Below, piece by piece: positions 52,300-61,902 of a stretch of DNA of 64,000 nucleotides (its first letter is position 1; every line of letters starts with the position of its first letter). The stretch is taken from positions 1,044,719 to 1,108,718 of the forward strand of contig JANPZY010000004.1 of NCBI GenBank assembly GCA_024707325.1, in the 5' to 3' direction. This stretch comes from Opitutus sp. (lineage in GTDB: Bacteria; Verrucomicrobiota; Verrucomicrobiia; Opitutales; Opitutaceae). The translations under genes and the position numbers were made by a program. The notes beneath the pieces are model-generated. The model made no database searches. It saw nothing but the letters and a program-made list of their open reading frames with translations, and was not told where the DNA came from.

Positions 52300-55095
52300 G
52301 TGAGCGCCGCCCGCGATCAAAACCCGCGCTGGGGTCGCCTGTGTCTCACCACGCTTTCGGTCTGCGGCCGCGGCGTGGGTTCGGTCTGCCTGTGGGTCCT
52401 GTGGCTCGCGCTCGCGATCGTGCTGTGCCTCCAGCTCGGGATTGCCGTTTCGCGCGAGTTGTCGGTGCCGAAATTCATCCTGCGCTCGATCGAGGAACGA
52501 CTCGATGCTTCGCAGATGCGCGTGAGTTTTGGCCGCGCCGAATTGGAGCCGTCGGGACGCATTCTGCTCAGCGAGGTGCAGGTTTTCCTCCCGGAGTTTG
52601 CCGAGCCGATCGCCACCAGTCGCGCGATCCAGCTCCAGCTTGATCCTTGGGCGCTGCTCGTCGGCAGCGTGGAAACGCGGCAAATCGAAATCGCCGACCT
52701 CACTCTCTACGTGCCCGCCATGCTCGCGCCTTCCGGTCGGAGCGAGGAGTTGCTGCGCGGTGCCGATCTGCTGGTGCGGCCGCGCGACCAAGGCATCCAG
52801 ATCGCCCATGCGAGCGGACGTCTGGGTGACCTGGCGCTGACCCTGGCCGGATCGTTTCGCCTGCCGCCACGGTCCGAACAGGGCGACGATAAAGTGCCGG
52901 TGACGGAACTGATCGCTCGAAACTACGGCCGGTTCTGCCGACAGGTTCGGACGGAAATGGAAAAGCTCGCGGGCGTGCAGCAACCGATCGTGCACATCAC
53001 GCTGGAGCCGTCACTCACGCGCAGCGCGGTCGCCACCGTCGTGCTGCTTGCCGAGCAGATTTCGTGGCCGGGCAACATTTCCGGCCAGGTGCGCGATGTG
53101 CGCCTGGAGACACGTCTGCCGGTGATCCCAGATGGGCCTTTCATGCTGCCGACGCGGGTGTCGTTCGAAGAAGCGCAACTCACCTCCGGCGAACGCCTGA
53201 CCGACGCGATCCTGACCTTCCGCGCCAACGTGCGGATCGGTGAAGGCGCCAGCCCGATCGTGCGCGAGGCGGAACTGGCCGCGCGCGAAATCGCCGCGCA
53301 AGGAATCACGCTCACGACGCCACTCGTGCGCCTGCACGACTTCCAGTGGCCGCGTGCGCGCGTGGAAACCACCGCGCGGTTGCTCGACCTGCCGTTTGAG
53401 GCCGCAGCCCGCGTCGATCTCGTGCAACGAACCGCCTCGATCGATTTCGAAGGCGCGTTGTCGCCGCGGGTCATGGATGAGATCGAAACCCATACCGGCC
53501 GCGACCTGAGTCGTTACCTTGCCTTCGGCGAGCCGGTGAAACTCGCGGCGCACGCCGAATTCGACGAGGGCTGGCGCTTCCGCGACGCAACCGGACGTTT
53601 CGACGCCCGCGTGATTCATGGCTACGGAGTGACCTTTGACCGGGTCACGGGTGAGTTCGAAATCGATCCGCAGCGCGCCCACGCCCATCACCTGCTCGGC
53701 CGCATCGGCGAGAACTTCGCCCGCGGGGAATTCACGCAGGACTTCTCCTCGCTCGCATATCGCTTCCTCCTCGACGGTCGTCTGCGCCCGATGGACATCA
53801 GCCCGTGGTTCCACTCGTGGTGGAGCAACTTTTTCGAACAGCTCGACTTCCCCGCCGAACCACCCGCGGCCAATGTCGATGTATCCGGTCGCTGGAGACA
53901 CGGACGGGAGACTGCGGTTTTCGTGTGGGCGCAGAGTCGTGCTCCGCGCATTCGGGAAGTCACGTTCGACGAAGTGCTGACGAGACTCTTCATCCGTCCG
54001 CACTTCATGGACGGATTGGAGCTCGTGGGACGTCGCGCCGGCCAATCGCTGAGCGGCACGTTCGAGCGGCACGCAGATCGTTCTTCGGGCGAATGGTCCG
54101 AGATCACAATGGATTTCGCATCGACGCTCGATCTCCCCAGCGTCCGGCAACTTCTCGGGGAAACCGCGGGGCAACATCTCGACGCCTTCGAGTTCGAGCG
54201 CGCTCCAGATGTGACCGTCCGCGGCCGCTTGCTCAGCGAGCATTCGCCCGAAGGTTCTCACCAAACGCTCAGGATCTCCGCGGCGTCGCCCGGCGGGTTC
54301 GCGTTTCACCGGTTCCCGTTTCAAGGCGTTCGTTTTTCGGCCACGGTGAAAGACGGTGACGTGACCGTGCACGAACTCGAAGCCGGAGTGGCCGACGGCA
54401 AACTCAGCGGCACCGCGCACGTCTGGGGTCCCGACGCGGAGCGGCGGCTGGGCTTTGACGCGAGTCTGACCGGCGCACGGCTCGGCCGTGCGGTGGCCAC
54501 CGTGGAGCAGTTTGCCGCAGTCCGGGCCGGACAATCCGGCGAAACGCGCGAAAAATTTCTGCCGGGCCAAAACAGCGCGCGACTCGATCTCGCGCTGTCA
54601 GCCGAGGGGCGCTTCGCCGATCTGCTGAGCTTTGACGGCACGGGCAATGCGATGCTCACCGGCGCCGAACTGGGCGAAGTGCGCTTGCTCGGCTTGCTCT
54701 CGGAATTGCTGAACTTCACGGCCGTCCGTTTCACGACAGCGCGCACTCATTTTCAGCTGAAGGGGCCGCTCATTCATTTCCCTGAAGTCAACATCACGGG
54801 GCCCAGCGCCGCGATCGACGCGCATGGCACGTATGCGATCGACCAGCGCGAGCTCGATTTCCGCGGCAGGATCAACCCGTTCCAGGAGAGCGAGACCTTC
54901 CTCGGCAGCGTTTTCGACACCGTGCTGTCGCCGCTCTCTTCCGTGCTCGAAGTCAAACTCACCGGCCCGCTCGACAAGCCCAACTGGGCGTTTGTGATGG
55001 GCCCCACCAACTTGTTGCGAAACCTCACTCAACCGGGCTCTCCTTCGCGCACCGAACCCTCCCCACTCTCGCCGCAGGCGCCCACAAACCCCTGA
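52300..55095 (+). CDS. AsmA-like / DUF3971-type envelope protein
   Basis: A 931-residue protein starting at GTG 52300, six bases after the DUF4340 stop. One N-terminal helix (LWVLWLALAIVLCLQLGIAV) anchors a very long strand-rich periplasmic part ending in an AsmA-C-like module (FDGTGNAMLTGAELGEVRLL, YAIDQRELDFRGRINP) and a proline-rich tail. AsmA/TamB-family proteins form lipid-conducting bridges to the outer membrane. Placement at the end of a Gld-like exporter operon suggests an envelope-lipid role for the whole set. Similarity is by pattern only. Confidence 0.75.
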   Translation: MSAARDQNPRWGRLCLTTLSVCGRGVGSVCLWVLWLALAIVLCLQLGIAVSRELSVPKFILRSIEERLDASQMRVSFGRAELEPSGRILLSEVQVFLPEFAEPIATSRAIQLQLDPWALLVGSVETRQIEIADLTLYVPAMLAPSGRSEELLRGADLLVRPRDQGIQIAHASGRLGDLALTLAGSFRLPPRSEQGDDKVPVTELIARNYGRFCRQVRTEMEKLAGVQQPIVHITLEPSLTRSAVATVVLLAEQISWPGNISGQVRDVRLETRLPVIPDGPFMLPTRVSFEEAQLTSGERLTDAILTFRANVRIGEGASPIVREAELAAREIAAQGITLTTPLVRLHDFQWPRARVETTARLLDLPFEAAARVDLVQRTASIDFEGALSPRVMDEIETHTGRDLSRYLAFGEPVKLAAHAEFDEGWRFRDATGRFDARVIHGYGVTFDRVTGEFEIDPQRAHAHHLLGRIGENFARGEFTQDFSSLAYRFLLDGRLRPMDISPWFHSWWSNFFEQLDFPAEPPAANVDVSGRWRHGRETAVFVWAQSRAPRIREVTFDEVLTRLFIRPHFMDGLELVGRRAGQSLSGTFERHADRSSGEWSEITMDFASTLDLPSVRQLLGETAGQHLDAFEFERAPDVTVRGRLLSEHSPEGSHQTLRISAASPGGFAFHRFPFQGVRFSATVKDGDVTVHELEAGVADGKLSGTAHVWGPDAERRLGFDASLTGARLGRAVATVEQFAAVRAGQSGETREKFLPGQNSARLDLALSAEGRFADLLSFDGTGNAMLTGAELGEVRLLGLLSELLNFTAVRFTTARTHFQLKGPLIHFPEVNITGPSAAIDAHGTYAIDQRELDFRGRINPFQESETFLGSVFDTVLSPLSSVLEVKLTGPLDKPNWAFVMGPTNLLRNLTQPGSPSRTEPSPLSPQAPTNP

Positions 55096-55161
55096 GGCAC
55101 TTCCCCCAGAAACGCATTGCTACGCCGTCCGGGCAAACAATAGTTGGGCCCGTCTTCATCA

Positions 55162-58100
55162 ATGCCGCTTCCGCCGACATTGCCGCGCCGCTCTTGGCTT
55201 GAGCGCTCCTCCGTCGGTTTCGCTTTTGCGGTGACGGTCCTCGGCGGCTTGGCCGTCTCGGGCTGGTGGTTTGGCTTGGACCTGCTGGTGCAGCCATTCG
55301 GCCAGACCGCATCGCTCAAGGCCAACACCGCCTTCAGCGTTTTTGTGCTCGGACTCGTGCTGCTCGGCTTGGAGATGGGCCTGGCCAATATCACGTGGCT
55401 CGCACTTGTGCCGGCGCTGCTGGCGGGAGCGAGCCTCGCCGAGACGCTGTTTCAAATTGATCTGCGCATCGACGAGTTGCTCGCCCGCGATCATCTGGCG
55501 TTTGAGACGATGCACCCCGGCCGCATGTCCGAGGTGTCGGCGTGCTGCATCGTCCTGCTCTCGGGCGTGTTGATCTGGCGAGGGCTGCAACACGGCGGCC
55601 GCGGGAGATTGTTTGCGGAAGCGGTGATCGGTTCGCTCACGATCGCCGCGGGCTTTTCCACCCTGGTGGGTTATGCCGCCAGCTTGCCGGCGGTTTACCG
55701 CTGGGGCGGCACGACCGCCACGTCGCCCCTCGGCGCAGTGGGATTGCTTCTGCTGGGCCTGGCCGTGCTCGTGCTCGCGTGGCGCGAGACGATGAAAAAG
55801 GAAGGCGGGCCGCCCGCGTGGTCGCCCATGCCCGCAGTGGTGGGCTGCCTCACACTGTCGTTGATTCTCTGGGTCGGTCTGCGTGAGCGCGAAACCGCCT
55901 ACCTCGGCGCCAAGACGCAGACGTCGATGGACACGCTGGCGACGACGACGAACTTCGAGTTCGACCGCCAGGCCGCCGCCATGGAGCGACTCGCCCGCAT
56001 GTGGGCCGATGCCTCGACGCGCGCCGACGCCGTGTGGGAAACCGACGCGCGCACCCAGTGGGACGATTCGTCGCGCGCGCTCGGTTGCGTGCTCATTTCG
56101 ATCGTCAGTCCTGACATGCGGACGACGTGGTTTTTCCCGCGCGAAGGCAACGAAGCCTTTCTCGATTTTGACCATTCCGCCATCGAAGCGCGGCGCAACG
56201 CCATCGATGCCGCGCGCGTGACGCGCTCGCCGGTCGTCTCCGCCACCACCGATATTCCCGGTCGCGGCAAAGGCGTGGTGATCTACGCGCCCATCTCTCG
56301 CGAAGGCCGCATCGCGGGCTACGTCGCCGGCGAGTATCTGTATCGCCCGTTCTTCGCGCGGGTCGTGAGCGAACAGAAACTCGTCCCCGATTACCTCGTC
56401 AGCATCAAGATCGGCACCGAACGTGTTTACGATTCGGTGGGCGGCATCGATTCCGACGAGGACCTCACACTCGACAAATCCTACACGATCTTCAACCGGC
56501 GCATCCGCATCAGCCTGACGCCCTCCGACGACGCGCTGGCCAACGACCGACGTTTCCTCCCCGAACTCGCGTTGCTCGCCGGCTTCGGCATCACCGCGCT
56601 GCTCGGATTGAGCGTGCACCTGGCGCGCAGTGCCCGCGCCGGTCAACGCGCGGCCGAGCTTTCCAATCAAAAGCTCATCGCGGAAAACGAAGAACGCCGT
56701 CGCGTCGAGGCCCGGTTGAAGATCTCCGACGAGCGCCTGCGTCTCGCGCTCGATTCCACGCAGATCGGCATCTTCGAGTGGAACGTAGCCGCCGGCCAGG
56801 TCTATTACAGCCCCGGCCTGTGGTCCATGCTGGGCTACGATCATTCGCGCATGGCGGCGACGGTCGAAGCCTGGCAGTCGCTGATTCACCCCGACGACCT
56901 GCCCGTCTATCGCACCCGTATCGAATCGCAGCTCGCGGGCGTCGCGTCGTTCATCGAGCCCGAGCACCGCGTGCGCGCGCGCAACGGCGAATGGCGCTGG
57001 GTTTACACGCGTTCGAAAGCCGTCGCGACCAGCAGCAATGGCCGCCCCACGCGCATCATCGGCACGGTTCAGGATATCACCGCCCGCCGCGAAGCCGAAC
57101 TCGCCCTGCGTCAAAGCCAGGCCGAGGCCCGCAAGCTCTCGCTCGTTGCTGCCAAGACGGACAATCCCGTGCTCATCGGTTCGCCCGACGGCACGATCGA
57201 GTGGGTCAACGAGAGCTTCACGCGCGTGATGGAATACACGCTCGAAGAAGTCGTCGGTCGCAACCCGGCCGACCTCATGATCGGTCCTGAGACCAACAAC
57301 ACGGTCATCGAGCAGATCCGCCAGGCGGTCACGCAAGGCACCGGCCTCTCGACCGACGTCGTCAATTACTCGAAGTCCGGCCGCAAGTATCACCTCCACC
57401 TGGAGATTCAGCCGATCCGCGACGAGCTCGGTCAGCTGCGCAACTTCATCGTCGTCGAGACCGACATCACCACGCGCGTCGAGACCGAGCACATGCTCCG
57501 CCGCGCCAAGCTCGAAGCCGACGCTGCCTCGCGCGCGAAGAGCGAGTTCCTCGCGTCGATGTCGCACGAAATCCGCACGCCGATGAACGGTGTGATCGGC
57601 ATGACGAGTCTCCTGATGGAGACGCCGCTCAGCTCCGAGCAGCGCGATTTCGTGAACACGATCCGCACCTCCGGCGAGGCGCTGCTCACGATCATCAACG
57701 ACATCCTCGACTTCTCGAAGATCGAGTCCGGCAAACTCGAACTGGAACGGATGCCCTTCGATCTCTCGGTCTGCATCGAGGAAGCACTGGACCTCTTCGC
57801 CCTGCAGGCCTCCGCGAAGAAACTCGAACTCGTTTACTACATCGAGCCCAACGTCCCCGCCTGGATCATCGGCGATGTCACCCGTCTGCGTCAGATCGTG
57901 GTGAATCTCGTGAACAACGCCGTGAAGTTCACGCCAACCGGCAGCATCGCGATCGAAGTTCGCCGCCTGCCGTCCTCGCCCAGCAATTCCAGCTTCCAGC
58001 TGGAGTTCGCCGTGCGTGACACCGGCATCGGCATTCCGCCGGACCGGTTGAACCGCCTCTTCAAGGCGTTCAGCCAGGTCGACTCGTCCACCACGCGCAA

Positions 58101-59094
58101 ATACGGCGGCACCGGCCTTGGTCTCGCGATCTCACAGCGTCTCAGCACCCTCATGGGCGGCATCATTCGCGTCGAAAGCACCGTCGGTGTCGGCTCATCG
58201 TTTATCTTTACGATCGAAACCGAAGCCGCCGCGATTCCGCCCGAAACCACCCCGGCCACCCGTCCTGCCGCGCTCCGCGACCAGCTCGTGTTGTGCGTCG
58301 AAGACCACCCCACCACCGCGCGGCGTATTCGCAATTTGCTCGATCAGGCCGGCGCCCGTTTCGTGCTGGCTCGCGACGCCACGGAAGCACTCGCGATGAT
58401 CAAGAACCTGCCGCAACCGCCGGCTCTAGTGATCATCGACGGCGATGAAACCAGCGGCCAGTCCCCGCTCGAAGCGCTCAGTTCGATCCGTGCGCCGCGA
58501 CTCCTGATGCTGCCCTTTGGTCAGACCGCGCCGGTGCCTCCGCCCGACCTCATGCCGTTTGGCACGGTCTTCAAACCGTTCAAAAACTCGTCCTTCCTCC
58601 ACGCGCTCGGAGCGCTGTTTAATGTCGGTCCTGCGCCCGTCACGCCCGCGAGCACCAACAGCGCGTTTATCCGCCGCGTGGCCGATGAGTTCCCGCTGGA
58701 CATCCTGCTCGCCGAGGACAACGCCGTGAACCAAAAGGTCGCGCTGCGTTTCCTCGATCGTCTCGGCTATCGCGCCGATGCCGTGGGCAATGGTCTCGAA
58801 GTCCTCACCACCCTCGAGAATCGCTTCTACGATCTCGTGCTCATGGATCTCCAAATGCCGGAGATGGACGGTCTCGAGGCGAGCCGTCAGATCCGCCAGC
58901 GCTTCCCCGCGGACCGCCAGCCGAAGATCGTCGCACTCACCGCCAATGCGATGCAGGGCGATCGCGAGCTCTGCCTCCAGGCCGGCATGGATGACTACAT
59001 TTCCAAGCCCGTGAAACTGCACGAAATCGAAGCCGCCATTCGTCGCCTGTTCAGCGGCGCCACGGCCACGACGCGGCCGAAACAGGAAAGCTGA
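55162..59094 (+). CDS. Hybrid sensor histidine kinase with CHASE and PAS domains and two receiver domains
   Basis: A 1310-residue protein. Six to seven N-terminal helices (about 15-220) precede a CHASE domain (about 240-450; MDTLATTTNFEFDRQAAAME), a further helix, two PAS domains (ALDSTQIGIFEWNVAAG; DNPVLIGSPDGTIEWVNESF), HisKA with the phospho-acceptor in FLASMSHEIRTPMNG, HATPase (NLVNNAVKFT; DTGIGIP; GGTGLGLAIS), a degenerate-looking receiver (LVLCVEDHPTTARRI, IIDGDE) and a full receiver (ILLAEDNAVNQKV, LVLMDLQMPEMDG, KPV). No HPt domain or response regulator is adjacent. It starts 66 bases after the AsmA-like gene. Confidence 0.93.
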   Translation: MPLPPTLPRRSWLERSSVGFAFAVTVLGGLAVSGWWFGLDLLVQPFGQTASLKANTAFSVFVLGLVLLGLEMGLANITWLALVPALLAGASLAETLFQIDLRIDELLARDHLAFETMHPGRMSEVSACCIVLLSGVLIWRGLQHGGRGRLFAEAVIGSLTIAAGFSTLVGYAASLPAVYRWGGTTATSPLGAVGLLLLGLAVLVLAWRETMKKEGGPPAWSPMPAVVGCLTLSLILWVGLRERETAYLGAKTQTSMDTLATTTNFEFDRQAAAMERLARMWADASTRADAVWETDARTQWDDSSRALGCVLISIVSPDMRTTWFFPREGNEAFLDFDHSAIEARRNAIDAARVTRSPVVSATTDIPGRGKGVVIYAPISREGRIAGYVAGEYLYRPFFARVVSEQKLVPDYLVSIKIGTERVYDSVGGIDSDEDLTLDKSYTIFNRRIRISLTPSDDALANDRRFLPELALLAGFGITALLGLSVHLARSARAGQRAAELSNQKLIAENEERRRVEARLKISDERLRLALDSTQIGIFEWNVAAGQVYYSPGLWSMLGYDHSRMAATVEAWQSLIHPDDLPVYRTRIESQLAGVASFIEPEHRVRARNGEWRWVYTRSKAVATSSNGRPTRIIGTVQDITARREAELALRQSQAEARKLSLVAAKTDNPVLIGSPDGTIEWVNESFTRVMEYTLEEVVGRNPADLMIGPETNNTVIEQIRQAVTQGTGLSTDVVNYSKSGRKYHLHLEIQPIRDELGQLRNFIVVETDITTRVETEHMLRRAKLEADAASRAKSEFLASMSHEIRTPMNGVIGMTSLLMETPLSSEQRDFVNTIRTSGEALLTIINDILDFSKIESGKLELERMPFDLSVCIEEALDLFALQASAKKLELVYYIEPNVPAWIIGDVTRLRQIVVNLVNNAVKFTPTGSIAIEVRRLPSSPSNSSFQLEFAVRDTGIGIPPDRLNRLFKAFSQVDSSTTRKYGGTGLGLAISQRLSTLMGGIIRVESTVGVGSSFIFTIETEAAAIPPETTPATRPAALRDQLVLCVEDHPTTARRIRNLLDQAGARFVLARDATEALAMIKNLPQPPALVIIDGDETSGQSPLEALSSIRAPRLLMLPFGQTAPVPPPDLMPFGTVFKPFKNSSFLHALGALFNVGPAPVTPASTNSAFIRRVADEFPLDILLAEDNAVNQKVALRFLDRLGYRADAVGNGLEVLTTLENRFYDLVLMDLQMPEMDGLEASRQIRQRFPADRQPKIVALTANAMQGDRELCLQAGMDDYISKPVKLHEIEAAIRRLFSGATATTRPKQES

Positions 59095-59101
59095 TCCCGC
59101 G

Positions 59102-60320
59102 TCAGCCGCTCGCTCTCGCTCGCTCGCACCACGCGGCGAGTTCGTCTCGTCGCAAGGGTTCGTTCACGAGATTCGTCGTTTCACCGGGATCGTTCTCGAG
59201 ATCGAAAAACAACCACGGCGAACCATCGTCGTTGAGCACGAGTTTTCGCGAGGCCGTGCGCACTCCGCTCCACGGCCGATCACACTGCCAGGGTAGTTCC
59301 ACGACGCTGGGCATAGAGATGCGCTGCAGCGTGGGAGGCGGCGTCGCCCGCTCGACTCCTGCCCACTCGAGCGAAAGTCGTCCGAGATCAACCAACGAAA
59401 CCAAATCGCTCTGCGCACCGCGCTTTTCCCCGCCCGCACCTGACACGATCAGCGGCACGCGCACGCTCTCCTCATGCGGCCAGCCTTTGCGAAACAGTCC
59501 GTGTGCGCCGTGCATGTCGCCGTGCACGCTCGTGATCACGACCAGCGTATTCGGCTCCGCCACCTCACGCACGAGGCGACCGATCGCGCGATCCGTCGCC
59601 TCGATGTGGGCATAGTAGCCAGCGAGTTCTGTTCGCGCCTTTTTTCTCCGCGTCGCCACCGCGCGGGACCGACGGTGACAGTTCGATTCCCGCCGGATCA
59701 CGACGCTCGACGCCAGCCGCCGGCGCATCGTAGGGCGGATGCGGCGTCTCCAGATTTACACTACAAAACCACGGCTGCCCTCCTTGATTCAGTGCGCGCA
59801 GCCAACCTGCCGCACGCACGCAGACGACATCGGCCTGATAGCCCCCGAACGGCGTCGGCTCCGGCAATCGCGTGCCATGCAACCACGGATCGTTGAGCTG
59901 AAATCCGCCCTCAAATCCCTCCCAGAAATCGAAGCCGCCACGCGCCGCCTCCGGCACGATCGTCTTTGCATGCGCGAGCCCCACCAGTGACGCCTCGCGG
60001 GATTTTTTGCCGAGATGCCATTTCCCGAAGTAAGCGGTCGTGTATCCAAGCTCACGATACCGATGGGCCACGGTTCGCGCTTCGTTCGGGAGCACATCGT
60101 AGTAATCGCGCACTCCATTTTCGGGCGAAATGCGTCCGGTCAAAATCGCTGCGCGCGCAAAAGGCCCGAATGGATGCGGCGTGACCGCCTGTGGGAAAAA
60201 CATCCCCGCGCGCGCGAGTTCATCCAGGCACGGCGTGCGTGCGTTCGGATCGCCCATGAAACCGCAGGCCTGCGCACGCCACTGCGTGGTGACAATCCAG
60301 AGAATGTTGGGCGCCGGCAT
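59102..60320 (-). pseudogene. Sulfatase-fold protein lacking the formylglycine site, frameshifted at a T6/A6 run
   Basis: The N-terminal half (PNILWIVTTQWRAQACGFMG ... TPCLDELARAG) is an alkaline-phosphatase-superfamily sulfatase. The usual C/S-x-P-x-R is replaced by GPFARAAILTGR, so no cysteine or serine can become formylglycine, and the DDQ/TDQ metal motif reads TTQ. The reading frame breaks at six T (59640-59645); one base less restores ELAGYYAHIEATDRAIGRLV and the C-terminal half (VVITSVHGDMHGAHGLF). Total about 405 residues. It may be a non-sulfatase hydrolase or an inactive homologue; the frame break may be a consensus error. Confidence 0.75.
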
Positions 60321-60422
60321 CGTCCCGACTTTGCAGAGCGCCCGCCTCGCACGCAAGGGAGGTCACGGTCGCACCAAAGTCCGCCCCGAGTCGGGACCAT
60401 GTCCGCACTGGCTCGGGACACA
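60321..60422. repeat. 11-bp-period degenerate tandem repeat, locus 6
   Basis: Units GTCGGGACCAT, GTCCGCACTGG, CTCGGGACACA and less regular ones (CATCGTCCCGAC, CACGGTCGCACC) occupy the 100 bases directly upstream of the sulfatase-like start codon. The period is less strict than in loci 4 and 5. Confidence 0.6.
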
Positions 60423-60516
60423 GGAAAAACCACGTGGCACCGACCTCACCGAAAACAAATGCTTCTCCTGATTTTGCTCGGTGCGTCTGTGGCTCAAACA
60501 AACCGCGCGGCTCGCC

Positions 60517-61902
60517 TCACTGCAGCTTCAGCGGCATCGCGAGCACGCGGGCGGCGACGGAGTTCAGCAGCTCCGCGGGTTGCTGAGCACTCACTTCGCC
60601 GGTGCGCAAGGTCACCGCCGCGTCGAAGTCCTTGATCACGGCACAGTAGTTGTTGTTTGCCATGATGCCCAAAAATTCGCCGGTCTTGCTCAGCACGAGA
60701 TCGCCGCGCGAGGGCGAGAAGTCGCCAAAGAGCCGCCGAAAAAAACGATTATCGACGCGCACATAGCCAGGTTCGCTCGAGTCGAGTTTGAAACCGACTT
60801 CGCCGTAGCCCGCCCCGCCTCCGCTCACGAGCACAGCGTCGGGAAACCGGAACGGATCCTGGGCCATTCGATACACCTTCACGCCGAGTGCTTCGGCTTC
60901 TTCCGCGGTGACGGGCAACGCCACGATACGCGGATCGGCGCGGAGAAAGCGCAGCTCCTCGGTCTCACTACGATAGGGTGAGCGCACGAACTCGGCGGTG
61001 ATCGTCTCCCAGTTGGAGCTCGTTTGCGTGAGCGGAAACGGCGTGTCGCCGATGTGCATCAGCGCGAAAATGCGCGTGCCGTCGGTGACGAGAATCGTCG
61101 CGGCTTCCTTCTCGCGCTGCGTGGGGCTGAAGAGGCCGGGACGCACCGCATTGAAGCGCGTCGTGACACGATTCGCGAGAAACTCGCTGAAGAGGATGTT
61201 GGCGTTGATCGGCCGATTGTCGCGGATCTCCTTCGTGAGCGCACCCGACTGCTCGGCGAGTTGGCCGACGCCGCTCGCCAGCTGCGTGGTGGCTTCCTGC
61301 ACGCGAACGCGCTCGGCGCGCTCGACTTCCACCTGCTGCTTCACCTCGGTGAGATTCTGCGCGAGCAGCTGCTTTTCCTGTTCGGCCACGCGGACAGCGA
61401 CGTTGAGTCCTTCGATGCGTTCGCGGGCTTCGGCCTGTTGTTTCTCGAGCGCAGCAAGCGCCTGCTGCTGACGCTCGGCCTCCTGGCGACGCTGCTCGAG
61501 TTCGCGCTGCAGCCGCGCGAGTTCGTCCTTTGTCATCGTCGCTTCCTGTGTCGCCGCGGCGACTTGCTGACTAAGTTCTTCCGCGCGCTGCTGCGCCTGC
61601 GTGAGCGTGCCGGAGAGTTTGCCGCGCTCGTATTCGAGCTGTGCGAGATTTTGTTCGCGCTCGCCCAAGGCGGAGGATGCTTCGCGAAGTTGTTGGGCGA
61701 GTTGTTCGCGGGCAGCGCGCTCGTCTTCGAGCGAGAGCTTCATCGTCTCGACGAGGTCCTGGTCCTTCGTGACCGCATTGGAGGACATTTCCGGCACGGG
61801 CGGCTGCTTCGCACGTGCAGGCTCCGCCTTTTCCCACCGCGTGAGCGCGAGCAGGTTGAGCAGCAGAAAGTCGCAGATGATGAGGAGCAGCGTCTTGTTC
61901 AT
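60517..61902 (-). CDS. Membrane-anchored coiled-coil protein with C-terminal beta domain
   Basis: A 461-residue protein. Residues 3-18 (KTLLLIICDFLLLNLLAL) form an anchor, residues about 45-215 a long coiled coil (LAQQLREASSALGEREQNLA; RLQRELEQRRQEAERQQQAL), and the C-terminus (about 225-461) a globular part (ILVTDGTRIFALMHIGDTPF, LVLSKTGEFLGIMANNNYC) that resembles a trypsin-like fold without a visible catalytic triad. Its ATG overlaps the stop of the preceding gene (ATGA at 61899-61902), so the two are translationally coupled. Confidence 0.82.
   Translation of the reverse strand: MNKTLLLIICDFLLLNLLALTRWEKAEPARAKQPPVPEMSSNAVTKDQDLVETMKLSLEDERAAREQLAQQLREASSALGEREQNLAQLEYERGKLSGTLTQAQQRAEELSQQVAAATQEATMTKDELARLQRELEQRRQEAERQQQALAALEKQQAEARERIEGLNVAVRVAEQEKQLLAQNLTEVKQQVEVERAERVRVQEATTQLASGVGQLAEQSGALTKEIRDNRPINANILFSEFLANRVTTRFNAVRPGLFSPTQREKEAATILVTDGTRIFALMHIGDTPFPLTQTSSNWETITAEFVRSPYRSETEELRFLRADPRIVALPVTAEEAEALGVKVYRMAQDPFRFPDAVLVSGGGAGYGEVGFKLDSSEPGYVRVDNRFFRRLFGDFSPSRGDLVLSKTGEFLGIMANNNYCAVIKDFDAAVTLRTGEVSAQQPAELLNSVAARVLAMPLKLQ

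Noticed and set aside
48817..52995. A 1392-residue minus-strand open frame
   Set aside because: Antisense to the well-supported GldG-like and DUF4340 genes; Arg/His-rich composition without any family pattern, as expected for an open antisense frame in GC-rich DNA.
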